Below, one piece after another: positions 7,927 through 15,797 of a stretch of 64,000 nt of DNA. Made by a program: the position numbers and the translations under genes. Source of the DNA: an uncultured Prevotellaceae bacterium (GTDB lineage Bacteria > Bacteroidota > Bacteroidia > Bacteroidales > Bacteroidaceae); the NCBI GenBank assembly GCA_900318815.1, contig ONMA01000012.1:55088-119087 (forward strand), given 5' to 3'. Each line of letters opens with the position of its first letter. Positions within the stretch are counted from its first letter, which is position 1. The notes under the pieces are model-generated. The model was not told the origin of the DNA. It did no database searches and was given only the letters and a program-made list of their open reading frames with translations.

Positions 7927-8550
7927 TCAGAAGAATTTCACTATTTCATCAAGATTCTTTCTCTCAGGACGGTTTGGCTCTTCGGCTCGATAGCCCAAAG
8001 CAATGACAGCCATGATCGTCTCATTCTCAGGAATGGTGAATAGTTCTTTAAGCTTGTCTGCTTCACGCATACCCATTATAAGTGTATCGAAGCCCATAGC
8101 CCTTGCCTTCAGGATCAGATAGCAGTTGCTCAGACCATTGTCGTAGGCTCCCCAGCTGTCGCCCACCTCGTTGGCTTGATTGCCCTGGAAGAAACCAGAC
8201 TTGCCACGTTCAAAGGTCGAGACGATAAGAACAGGCGCATTTTTGATACGTTCCTTATTGCCACCAACCATATCATGCACAGCCGCCAGTTTCTCTTCAC
8301 TGATGGCCACATAGTATTTGGTGGGCTGTTGGTTAGCCCATGAAGGAGCCTCTTGTGCTGCCTTGATAAGATCACGAACCTCAGCCTCCGTGATTTTCTT
8401 CGAGGCATCGTAATTGCGGACACTTCTGCGTGAGGCTAACACTTCGTCGAAAGACGGTGATGACGTAGCGTTCTCGTTACTGTTGCCGTTGTAGCAACTT
8501 GTCATTGACAATAGTGCCATAAAAGCACCAAACATAATCTTCTTTGTCAT
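7927..8550 (-). CDS. Nitroreductase-family lipoprotein
   Basis: A 207-residue protein. Residues 1-19 form a lipoprotein signal with a lipobox-like end (LSMTSC, Cys19). After a Ser/Asn-rich linker comes a nitroreductase domain with ASRRSVRNYD, APSWANQQPTKYY and the C-terminal VIALGYRAEEP. An exported flavin enzyme is unusual in general but known in Bacteroidales. The second nitroreductase gene follows 15 bp downstream. The electron donor outside the cytoplasm is unknown. Confidence 0.85.
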   Translation of the reverse strand: MTKKIMFGAFMALLSMTSCYNGNSNENATSSPSFDEVLASRRSVRNYDASKKITEAEVRDLIKAAQEAPSWANQQPTKYYVAISEEKLAAVHDMVGGNKERIKNAPVLIVSTFERGKSGFFQGNQANEVGDSWGAYDNGLSNCYLILKARAMGFDTLIMGMREADKLKELFTIPENETIMAVIALGYRAEEPNRPERKNLDEIVKFF

Positions 8551-8611
8551 AACTTAATATTTTGTGAAGTTATACTTTTATAATTCTCTTAAAGTATTGT
8601 AATGTTGCGTG

Positions 8612-8619
8612 CAAAGATA
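8612..8619 (-). promoter_or_regulatory. -7 box of the nitroreductase lipoprotein promoter
   Basis: TATCTTTG on the minus strand, about 60 bp before the start codon. It is divergent to the box at 8642. Confidence 0.6.
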
Positions 8620-8641
8620 CAAAAAATAAAAGAAAAATGAG

Positions 8642-8649
8642 TACCTTTG
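8642..8649 (+). promoter_or_regulatory. -7 box for the plus-strand 8.7-11.5 kb gene run
   Basis: TACCTTTG, 26 bp before the ATG at 8676. It is the only clear promoter I see for the run of small and damaged genes that follows. Confidence 0.6.
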
Positions 8650-8675
8650 CCGTGTGTTTTAATAGAATTTGTGAA

Positions 8676-8885
8676 ATGGACTTCTTACCGAAAGACCCGG
8701 CAATATTGGTTTCGAGCGTCCGCTCGAGCTCTGCTCGCTTGCTACCGAAGGGACGCAAGAACATGGTGACTTTCTTCGTGTATGGTATCGACAAATGGAA
8801 GGCGAAAAAGTTCATGTGGCGCGTCTCAGAGGCTGCTTTGCTGGGATTGGCAGTAGTTGGCGGTAGTATCTTATTTGAACAATAG
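8676..8885 (+). pseudogene. Truncated DUF1294 membrane protein
   Basis: It reads MDFLPKDPAIL, then about 17 residues encoded by a GC-rich palindromic element (8713-8762), then the DUF1294 signature NMVTFFVYGIDKWKAKK and EAALLGLAVVGGS. It stops at ILFEQ, where the family continues for about 45 more residues including a second helix. The N-terminal helix is replaced by the element and the C-terminal half is missing, so this is probably a broken gene. The next gene starts 8 bp downstream, which suggests a deletion junction. Confidence 0.7.
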
Positions 8886-8893
8886 CGCACCAC

Positions 8894-9232
8894 ATGGAAG
8901 TAACCAACCTGTTGACATTCACGGAACGAAAGCAGCTGAGGGAATGGTTTGAGAAATACCATCTTTCAGAGAAATCTTGTTGGGTGGCTTGCAACAGGTC
9001 AAAGACCCCCAAGGCAGATTCTCTTCCATACATTGAAATAGTAGAGGAAGCCTTATGTTTCGGATGGATTGATTCTACGTTGAAAAAACTGCCCGATGGT
9101 CGATTGGCACAAAGGCTTTCACCAAGAAGGAAAGGTAGCCATTGGACGAATCTCAATAAAGAACGGTGCAGGCAGCTCGAAGCAAAAGGGCTGATGACTG
9201 ATTTTGGGAGAAAAGCATTAACCGCAATATGA
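8894..9232 (+). pseudogene. Truncated YdeI/OmdA-family protein
   Basis: The 112 residues match the N-terminal domain of the YdeI/YjbR-like bacteriocin-protection family: REWFEKYHLSEKSCWV, EALCFGWIDSTLKKL, RRKGSHWTNLNKERC and GLMTDFGRKAL. The usual C-terminal domain (about 75 residues) is absent. The TGA stop overlaps the ATG of the following PLD-like gene. Either a deletion fused the stump to the next gene, or this is a genuine short form; the first is more likely given the damage all around. Confidence 0.65.
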
Positions 9233-9790
9233 GCTTCATCAAGTACATAGCAGACGAGCGCTCGGCCCAAAGGGACGCTTGCCCCAGCAAGAACCACTAC
9301 AAGGAAGTCCTCTCACTCGTTGGAAAAGCGAAACGGACAGTGTGGATAGGAACGGCAGACAGACATCAAGGACCTGTACGTTGATGATAAGCCATTCCTT
9401 TCCCTCATAGCCTCGTTACTCAAAAAGGGTGTGGAGATCAGGCTGATTCATGCCAAGGAACCAGGAACAGCATGGAGAGAGGATCACGAGAAGCATCCTA
9501 TTCTCTATGATGGTATGGAACGTGTGCTATGTCCGAGAGTTCATTTCAAGCTCATCATCATTGATTCTACCATTGCCTACGTCGGCTCTGCAAACTTAAC
9601 TGGTGCGGGTATGGGAATGAAATCGCTACGAAAAAGGCGCTCGGCTCTGCCGCTTTGCTCTGCAAAGAACTTCGAGGCTGGTATCTTAACCGATGACCCA
9701 GAAATGCTTGATGCAGCAATTGAGCAGTTTGATAACGTGTGGATAGGCAAGTTCTGCAAAGAATGGAGAATATTGTTCAGACCCAATTAA
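9229..9790 (+). pseudogene. Phospholipase D-like protein, frameshifted
   Basis: The first frame starts MSFIKYIADER, passes through a palindromic insert (about 9250-9290) and reads VGKAKRTVWIGTAD. A tandem duplication AGACAGAC at about 9359-9366 then shifts the frame. In the +1 frame it continues IKDLYVDDKPFLSLIASLL and carries the HKD-type motif HFKLIIIDSTIAYVGSANLT (H..K..D). A second insert (SLRKRRSALPLCSAK, about 9630-9672) precedes NFEAGILTDDPEM. Removing the 4-bp duplication restores one frame. Only one HKD motif is present, as in some dimeric PLD nucleases. The intact relative may have acted on nucleic acid or lipid. Confidence 0.7.
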
Positions 9791-9800
9791 GTGAAGTGTT

Positions 9801-10622
9801 ATGAAGTGGACTGTATTATCAGATAATCGAAGCAATGACAGCCGTCTCTCTACTGAGCATGGATTATCTATCTTTCTGGAAACGGAGAGACATAGGATTC
9901 TGCTTGATACTGGAGCAAGTGACGTGTTTATCAGAAATGCCGAGGTGTTAGGCATAGACCTCAGCACAGTTGACTATGTTTTCATTTCTCACGGACATAG
10001 TGACCATGCAGGCGGCTTACGATATTTCTTGGAGAAGAACCGACGAGCAAAGGTCATCTTCTCGCCTGATGCAATGAGTGGAAAGTTTTACTCCAAACGA
10101 GGAATTCTGCATAGCATAACAACGGTGTGGCCAGAGAGCTTAAAGGACAGACTTATAACAGTAGAAAGGACATGCGAGATTCTTGGACGAGCCAAGCGGC
10201 AGTGCCGATCGGCTGACGGTCTCTGTGTCATAGCCCATATTTCGCAGGTTCACCCAATGCCAAAAGGGAACAAACACCTTTTTGTGGAAGGTGCTAATGG
10301 CGAATATGTAAATGATGATTTTCGTCACGAACTGGCTTTATATACCGATGGCTTTTTGTTCACTGGCTGCGCTCATAATGGACTGGAGAATATTCTTGCT
10401 GCTTGCCCTTATCCGGTTAAGCTTGTAGTTGGCGGTTTCCACTTGCTCGATGGTCAGGAATCGGAAGAAGAACTAAAGGCTCTGGCTAAAAGACTGAAGG
10501 AACACTATTCAGCAACGCAGTTCTATACAAGCCATTGCACAGGGGACAAGGTGTTTGAGATAATGAAGGTGGTGATGGGTGAGCAACTACAGTCCTTCAG
10601 ATGTGGAACTATAATAAGGTGA
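9801..10622 (+). CDS. Metallo-beta-lactamase fold hydrolase
   Basis: A 273-residue protein with SHGHSDHAGG (HxHxDH zinc motif), LFTGCAHNGLENIL, VVGGFHLL and YTSHCTG. This order fits the MBL-fold subgroup often annotated as the dihydropterin-ribofuranosylaminobenzene-phosphate synthase type. The substrate is unknown. About 14 residues (ILGRAKRQCRSADG) come from a palindromic element at 10172-10215, inserted in frame between otherwise continuous family sequence. The core is intact, so the gene may still work. The yaaA remnant follows 1 bp downstream. Confidence 0.8.
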   Translation: MKWTVLSDNRSNDSRLSTEHGLSIFLETERHRILLDTGASDVFIRNAEVLGIDLSTVDYVFISHGHSDHAGGLRYFLEKNRRAKVIFSPDAMSGKFYSKRGILHSITTVWPESLKDRLITVERTCEILGRAKRQCRSADGLCVIAHISQVHPMPKGNKHLFVEGANGEYVNDDFRHELALYTDGFLFTGCAHNGLENILAACPYPVKLVVGGFHLLDGQESEEELKALAKRLKEHYSATQFYTSHCTGDKVFEIMKVVMGEQLQSFRCGTIIR

Positions 10623-10623
10623 T

Positions 10624-11467
10624 ATGCAGATAATACTCGCTTCCGCAAAGATAATGAACGTTTCGATTAAGCGAGAACAGAGCAAACCCGTTTGTTCTGT
10701 CGAGCGTGAGAAACGTGGGCTTTCAGAAAGAGGCCGAGGGCTTTGCGAGGGATATGGCACAATATTCGGTAGAGACAATCGCCGACATGCTGGGCTGTGG
10801 CCATCAGATTGCAGTACAGAACAGATTGCGATACATGAACTTCTTTGGCGATTCCCCAAAGTTTCCTGCCATTCTTGCCTATCATGGTCAGGCATACAAG
10901 CATCTAAAGGCAGAGACCCTGAATATTGATGGCCTCAATTATTCCCAGGAGAAGCTATGGATTACCTCTTTCCTCTATGGACTGCTTCGACCATTGGATG
11001 CCATTCTCCCCTATAGAATGGAGGGACATGTTGAACTTCCAAGCGGAGAAGGACAGAACATGTTTGGTTTCTGGAAGAACCGACTAACTGATGTGCTGAT
11101 TGATGCTGTGAAAGCAGATGGTGGAACTCTGGTACATCTTGCTACAGAGGAATACCAACACCTGTTTGACTGGCAGCGAGTCCGCAAGAAAGTCCGAATT
11201 GTTCAGCCTTTGTTCTACGTCAGAAAAGGCAGTGACTTAAAGATCCAAGCTGTTTGGGCTAAGACATGCCGGGGAGCCATGACACGATTCATCATTGAGA
11301 ACCGCATCGATAAGCCCGAAGATCTCTGTGCCTTTAGTTATGAGGGATTTACATACGAACCTAAACTTGGAGAAAGGCTACGGGTAGGCGAACGTAGTTC
11401 TTGGACGAGCCAAGCGGCAGAGCCGAGCGCGGGAATGCCAGACTTCCCTCATTTTATTAAGCAGTAG
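10624..11467 (+). pseudogene. yaaA: YaaA (DUF328) peroxide-stress protein, frameshifted
   Basis: It starts like YaaA (MQIILASAKIMN). A palindromic element (about 10663-10712) then follows, after which the rest of YaaA is in the +1 frame: GFQKEAEGFARDMAQYSVE, LPYRMEGHVELPSGEG, TLVHLATEEY and FIIENRIDKPEDLCAFSYEGF. A second element (about 11396-11438) adds about 13 residues in frame before the normal ending MPDFPHFIKQ. YaaA limits free iron and DNA damage under peroxide stress. An internal GTG at 10706 could start a shortened protein lacking the N-terminal strand. Otherwise the gene is dead. Confidence 0.75.
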
Positions 11468-11471
11468 GAAC

Positions 11472-11543
11472 ATGAGTAGGATTATCAGAGAAGCCCAACC
11501 ATCGGATATGGCTGATATTATGACAGTCATTGGCCTCTGGTGA
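11472..11543 (+). pseudogene. N-terminal stump of a GNAT acetyltransferase
   Basis: ATG 11472 opens MSRIIREAQPSDMADIM, a typical GNAT beginning, but stops after 23 codons. The following bases (to about 11590) hold no recognisable continuation, so only a remnant is left. The rest of this gap appears non-coding. Confidence 0.5.
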
Positions 11544-11590
11544 TGAGAGGTTGGCTTATCAGAAGATTATAGTGAGTACCAATCGCCTTG

Positions 11591-11740
11591 TCAGTCGTTA
11601 ATATACGACTTCGTGGCCATATCGTAGTACAACGCTTCGAGTTCCTGTAAAGTCAACTTCTCCACAGCGTGCTCGATAATCCTGATGAGTTCATCACGCC
11701 GTCCTTCGTCGGACTGAGCAAAACGATTCATATATGTCAT
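11591..11740 (-). CDS. Small 49-residue protein downstream of GNAT
   Basis: ATG 11738-11740, MTYMNRFAQSDEGRRDELI..., rich in charged helix, ending KSYIND. A purine-rich GGAG sits 10-13 bases before the start, in the tail of the GNAT gene. It follows that gene by 15 bp on the same strand. The sequence looks like one helical hairpin (DELIRIIEHAVEKLTLQELE). No family is recognised; a small DNA- or protein-binding partner is possible. Confidence 0.5.
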   Translation of the reverse strand: MTYMNRFAQSDEGRRDELIRIIEHAVEKLTLQELEALYYDMATKSYIND

Positions 11741-11755
11741 AATGTAATTCTCCAA

Positions 11756-12274
11756 TTAATCCCACGTCCAGAACTTCTTTAACTCACCTACAATATCGTC
11801 CCAATTCTGCATAGAGAACGTACCTTCTCCCATCATCGTTATTGTCATTTCCACTACATCAAACTTCTTATAAAGATTCGTATCCCGGAAGCCATTACGG
11901 AGGTAGAACTTATGCCTACGCTCCCTTTGATCCTTGTTGTCACATTCCTGACAAGGGGATTCCATGTCAAGAACACAAGTCTTACCCTTGTATTTCTCAA
12001 TGAGAGTGGTTAGTATCTCCTGCCCCTTACCCTGTCCTCTCAGTTCTGGTAACACGGCAAAGTACCAGTACCAGTTGAACGGCTCGTATGGAAAGACAAT
12101 AGTAAAGCCAATGAAGTCCTCTCCCTCGTAGTAGGCCGTGAAGTCCAGGTGCATTTCGCTTATGAGCCGCACTATGTCATCCCAGGGGATTTGTTCTTCC
12201 TCTGGAAATGCAGTCTGATAGAGCTGCTTTATCTGCTCATCAGCGTTGGCTGCTGTTATTTGTTTCGTTCTCAT
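11756..12274 (-). CDS. GNAT family N-acetyltransferase
   Basis: A 172-residue protein. The acetyl-CoA loop ELRGQGKGQEIL (R/Q-x-x-G-x-G/A) follows the beta-4 strand WYWYFAVLP, and DMESPCQECDNKDQRERR with FYLRNGFRDT forms the C-terminal half. The acyl acceptor is unknown. It starts 4 bp after the umuC stop, so it is probably co-transcribed with umuDC. Confidence 0.85.
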   Translation of the reverse strand: MRTKQITAANADEQIKQLYQTAFPEEEQIPWDDIVRLISEMHLDFTAYYEGEDFIGFTIVFPYEPFNWYWYFAVLPELRGQGKGQEILTTLIEKYKGKTCVLDMESPCQECDNKDQRERRHKFYLRNGFRDTNLYKKFDVVEMTITMMGEGTFSMQNWDDIVGELKKFWTWD

Positions 12275-12278
12275 TTCT

Positions 12279-13574
12279 TCATTTTAGTTTAATCACGTCC
12301 GACCACCTCGTTGTTGGTGATGGACTTCTGAAATCATGTTTGATGGCATTGGCGAAAACATCAGCCTTGCCCTTGCCGTCTTTCCTCGTGTACTGCTGAG
12401 ATCCAAGCACTATAGTCTCGCTCCCCTGCATCCTGTTAATCCTATCTATCACTTCATCGAGCCGCTTCATCTTCTGGAACTGCTCTGCATTGATGTCGAA
12501 GAGGTCTTGTTGGATGGGGGAGTCAGCACCAATCCCCATGACGACGACACCAGCTTTCTTGTATTGGTAGCCCTGACGGTATATCTTCTTTAGCACGTCA
12601 TTGGCTGTCTGCACAATAGTTACAGTGGAACTTGTCGGGGTGATGAGACGCTGCTCCTGGAAGTTCCAATACTGAGGTAAATCTTCACGGAAATTGTTAG
12701 TATTGAGGAACACGCCAACGATAGAGGCTACTGTTTTCTGCATCCTCAGTTTCTCCGCACACCTGACAGCATAATTCGAGACATGGGTACGGATAGTTTC
12801 TATGTCCCCTATCATGCCATTGAAGGAGCGACTGGTACAGATGGATTTCTTCTTTGCTAATTCTTCGTTAGGCACTACGTCCTCGCCGTTAAGTTCTCTC
12901 CAGGTTCTCTGGATATTGATGTTATTGAATGTGAGCCTAACCCAATCGCCGTGATGCAGTGCAAAGTCGTAGGCCGTCTTTACACCAAGGGTTTCAAGTT
13001 TGGCTGCATATCTCCGACCGATGCCCCACACATCTTCAATCGGATAGAGTTTGAGAGCCTTTATCCGCTTCTCGTCGGTGTCTATCATGCAGCAATGTCG
13101 GTAGCCCTGATATTTCTTGGCAAAGTGTGAGGCCATCTTCGCCAGTGTCTTGTTTGGAGCTATACCGATACTCACAGGCATACCCACATACTGCTTCACT
13201 TTCATAAACAAGTTCTCGCCCCACTGCTTCAAGTCCACGTTCTCTATGCCATCGAGGTACACAAAGCATTCGTCAATGGAATAACGGAAGTATGCTGGAG
13301 CCTCCTGTTTGATGATACTCACAACACGGCCTGTCAGTTCTCCATAAAGTTCATAGTTCGAGGAAAAGACTGCGATTTTTTGATGAGGGAATTGCTGGGC
13401 TAACTGGAAATATGGTGTTCCAGCCTTGATGCCTAATGCCTTTGCCTCATTGCTTCGGGCTACTACGCAACCGTCATTGTTCGACAAAACCACCACTGGC
13501 TTTCCGTTCAGATCAGGACGGAAGACGCGCTCGCAGCTTACGTAGCAATTATCGCAGTCGATGATACCGTACAT
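12279..13574 (-). CDS. umuC: UmuC, catalytic subunit of translesion DNA polymerase V
   Basis: About 431 residues from [19 protein letters not shown]-family polymerase motifs are present: DCDN (metal Asp), [15 protein letters not shown] and [12 protein letters not shown] (catalytic Asp-Glu), followed by helix-hairpin-helix, little-finger and C-terminal regions. With cleaved UmuD it copies damaged DNA error-prone. The start was taken at 13574, one base after the umuD stop, because an upstream ATG five codons earlier overlaps umuD. Confidence 0.94.
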   Translation of the reverse strand: MYGIIDCDNCYVSCERVFRPDLNGKPVVVLSNNDGCVVARSNEAKALGIKAGTPYFQLAQQFPHQKIAVFSSNYELYGELTGRVVSIIKQEAPAYFRYSIDECFVYLDGIENVDLKQWGENLFMKVKQYVGMPVSIGIAPNKTLAKMASHFAKKYQGYRHCCMIDTDEKRIKALKLYPIEDVWGIGRRYAAKLETLGVKTAYDFALHHGDWVRLTFNNINIQRTWRELNGEDVVPNEELAKKKSICTSRSFNGMIGDIETIRTHVSNYAVRCAEKLRMQKTVASIVGVFLNTNNFREDLPQYWNFQEQRLITPTSSTVTIVQTANDVLKKIYRQGYQYKKAGVVVMGIGADSPIQQDLFDINAEQFQKMKRLDEVIDRINRMQGSETIVLGSQQYTRKDGKGKADVFANAIKHDFRSPSPTTRWSDVIKLK

Positions 13575-13575
13575 A

Positions 13576-14013
13576 TCAGATCTTCTCAAATGTCCTAATC
13601 AAGTGAATAACTACGCCCCATACCTCGAAGTTGTCTCCTGCCTCGACCTTGAACACAGGATAATCAGGATTTGCGGGCTTCAATTCAATATAACCGTCCG
13701 CTTTGTGAGTCAGGTCGAGATACTTCATCGTAAATTCTCCATTCCAGAACGCCACTACTATTGACCCATTCCGAGGTTCAACAGCCCTGTCAATAATTAC
13801 ACGGTCGCCGTCAAAGATACCTGCATCTTTCATACTATCCCCCTCGACATCACCATAGAAAGAAGCCTCTGGATGCCTGATATAATCACGGTTGAAGTCC
13901 AAAGTCTCATGCGTATAATCGTCCGCAGGGGAAGGGAATCCAGCCACCACGCTTGCATGTTCCAATTTAAGTTTGGTGTCAAACGCACCTCTTATTATTT
14001 TAATGTTGCCCAC
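13576..14013 (-). CDS. umuD: UmuD, self-cleaving S24 protease subunit of Pol V
   Basis: A 145-residue LexA-like S24 peptidase. The cleavage site is Ala24-Gly25 ([12 protein letters not shown]). The nucleophile is Ser60 in [11 protein letters not shown] and the general base is Lys97 in [10 protein letters not shown]. RecA-stimulated self-cleavage gives UmuD', which partners UmuC. It is the first gene of a umuD-umuC-GNAT-small ORF run, with a TAnnTTTG box upstream. I saw no obvious LexA-type dyad. Confidence 0.94.
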   Translation of the reverse strand: MGNIKIIRGAFDTKLKLEHASVVAGFPSPADDYTHETLDFNRDYIRHPEASFYGDVEGDSMKDAGIFDGDRVIIDRAVEPRNGSIVVAFWNGEFTMKYLDLTHKADGYIELKPANPDYPVFKVEAGDNFEVWGVVIHLIRTFEKI

Positions 14014-14045
14014 CTTGATTATTGTTTGTCTCTATTTTTCAGGCA

Positions 14046-14053
14046 CAAAGTTA
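14046..14053 (-). promoter_or_regulatory. -7 box of the umuDC promoter
   Basis: TAACTTTG on the minus strand, about 35 bp before the umuD start. Confidence 0.6.
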
Positions 14054-14276
14054 CATATTCTTTCTTGTTTTTATATGATAAGGACTGATTTTCCAACAAT
14101 TATTAAGGATATTGATGATAATTTGATTGGAGAAGAGGGAAAAACCCGCCTGAGAAATAGGGAAATCTACCGTAACCTTTAGGAATAATCCAAGACTTTT
14201 CGCCCCCTCTATTACGTCAAAAGAGTGAAAGCAAGAAACAAAATGTTTAACCCTTTAACGAATAGGAGATACAATT

Positions 14277-14867
14277 ATGAAGAAGATGATAGTGAGCACT
14301 AATCGGCTGATGACTCTGGCAATGATGATGGTAATGACTATCACGACCAATGCAATGAGTTATAACGCAGCAAAGCATGAAGCCCTCTTTCTGAGCGACA
14401 AGATGGCCCACGAGCTGAACCTCACTGCTTCACAGTATGATGCAGTTTATGAGATCAATCTGGACTACATGATGAGTGTCAACGGACGCAACGATGTGTA
14501 TGGTGCTTGGTGGAGCCGTCGGAATACTGACCTCCAGTTTGTCTTGACCGCCTATCTGTATAATAAATATGTGGGACTCTCTTACTTCTATCGTCCGCTG
14601 ACATGGCATAACGGTTCCTGGACTTTCAATGTCTACACCCACTACAGCAACAGGAACCACTTCTACAAGGGACATCCGAAGGGATATGTGAGCTATAAGG
14701 GTGGAAACAACAAGAAGCCAGCCAACCACTATGCTTCCATGAAGCCAAAGAATGACAGGAACGGTCATGGTAACGGCTCAACCTGGAGGAACACGAACAA
14801 GAACACCGCCAGCAAACCCAGTGGCCATCATAACAACCATGCCAGCTCAGAACAACGATCGTGGTAA
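14277..14867 (+). CDS. Secreted Gly/Asn/His-rich protein, 3' end probably frameshifted
   Basis: A 196-residue protein with an N-terminal signal peptide (ends near NAMSYN). A conserved part reads EALFLSDKMAHELNLTASQYD, YEINLDYMMSVNGRNDVYG, WWSRRN and LSYFYRPL. A low-complexity tail rich in N, H, K, G and S follows. I believe related Bacteroidales proteins end in ...FGGRR; here that ending occurs in the +1 frame (GNGSGHFGGRR, about 14861-14899), just past the present stop. A one-base change near 14835-14860 would join them. The function is unknown; a periplasmic or cell-surface stress protein is a guess. Confidence 0.7.
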   Translation: MKKMIVSTNRLMTLAMMMVMTITTNAMSYNAAKHEALFLSDKMAHELNLTASQYDAVYEINLDYMMSVNGRNDVYGAWWSRRNTDLQFVLTAYLYNKYVGLSYFYRPLTWHNGSWTFNVYTHYSNRNHFYKGHPKGYVSYKGGNNKKPANHYASMKPKNDRNGHGNGSTWRNTNKNTASKPSGHHNNHASSEQRSW

Positions 14868-14917
14868 CGGATCGGGGCATTTCGGAGGACGCAGATAGTT
14901 CCGTTTGCTCTATAATG

Positions 14918-15682
14918 TCAGTAGGAAGCCTGACAGGGAATGCCTGATTCGCTCACACGCAAGGCAATGGCATCAAGCTCCTCGCGAGTGGCCTTGGCAA
15001 GGGTGAGGTCGGGGGTCTCGCGGTCGATGGTGTAGATCATTACCTGTGCGGGAGCAATCTTCCTGATGGTCTGGAGCCAGGGCTGGACATACTCGTCGGA
15101 CAGATTGCTGACGCCGGGGCCGTGGAGGAACATGGTCTGGATGATGACATGCCCCTTGAACTGGCAAAGAGCTTCGACGATGGCATCGAGGTCGTAGTGG
15201 CCAGTGGGACGGTCTACTTTCCTAATATATTCGAGCGAGACGGTGTCGAGCTTCTGGATGTTGTTGTCTACTCGCATCAGCGCAGCATGGACGTCGGGCT
15301 TGGTAATCATCGTGGCGTTGCTGAGCACGGAGACGCGGGCCTGGGGGAAAAAGCGGTCGCGCAGGCGCAGGGTGTCGTCGATGATGCCGGGGAAGTCGGG
15401 GTGTGCGGTGGGTTCGCCGTTGCCGGCAAAGGTCAGCACGTCGGGTGTGGGGCCCTCCTGCTGCATGAGCTGCAGGCGAGCCTCTAAGGCCTCGGCCACC
15501 TGTAGGCGTGTGGGCATCTTGAGCTTGGGGCGGTGGTCGGCATTGAAGCCGCATTCGCAGTAGATGCAGTCGAAGGTGCAGAACTTGCCGTCGGCAGGAA
15601 GGAGGTTGATGCCGAGCGAAACGCCGAGGCGGCGGCTATGGACAGGCCCGAAGATGGGCGTGGGGTAGATGATGGTTGACAT
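14918..15682 (-). CDS. Radical SAM protein
   Basis: A 254-residue protein. The cluster motif CTFDCIYCEC (Cx3Cx2C) is at about residues 34-43, and a SAM-binding GNGEPTAHPDF-type GGE segment follows. It begins with the family hallmark YPTPIFGPVHSRRLGVSLG. Close relatives are single-domain radical SAM enzymes of unknown substrate common in Bacteroidales. It follows the phosphoesterase gene on the same strand. Confidence 0.88.
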   Translation of the reverse strand: MSTIIYPTPIFGPVHSRRLGVSLGINLLPADGKFCTFDCIYCECGFNADHRPKLKMPTRLQVAEALEARLQLMQQEGPTPDVLTFAGNGEPTAHPDFPGIIDDTLRLRDRFFPQARVSVLSNATMITKPDVHAALMRVDNNIQKLDTVSLEYIRKVDRPTGHYDLDAIVEALCQFKGHVIIQTMFLHGPGVSNLSDEYVQPWLQTIRKIAPAQVMIYTIDRETPDLTLAKATREELDAIALRVSESGIPCQASY

Positions 15683-15701
15683 GGGTTGCTTATTTACATT
15701 A

Positions 15702-15797
15702 GAAACGAATTTTCCTAATTATATCTTAATATTTGAAACGAATTTTCCTAATTATATCTTAATATTTGAAACGAATTTTCCTAATTATATCTTAATA
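15702..15797. repeat. 33-bp tandem repeat (3 copies)
   Basis: Three units of GAAACGAATTTTCCTAATTA plus TATCTTAATATTT start at 15702, 15735 and 15768. The third unit overlaps the 3' end of the phosphoesterase gene and supplies its stop codon. Confidence 0.9.
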
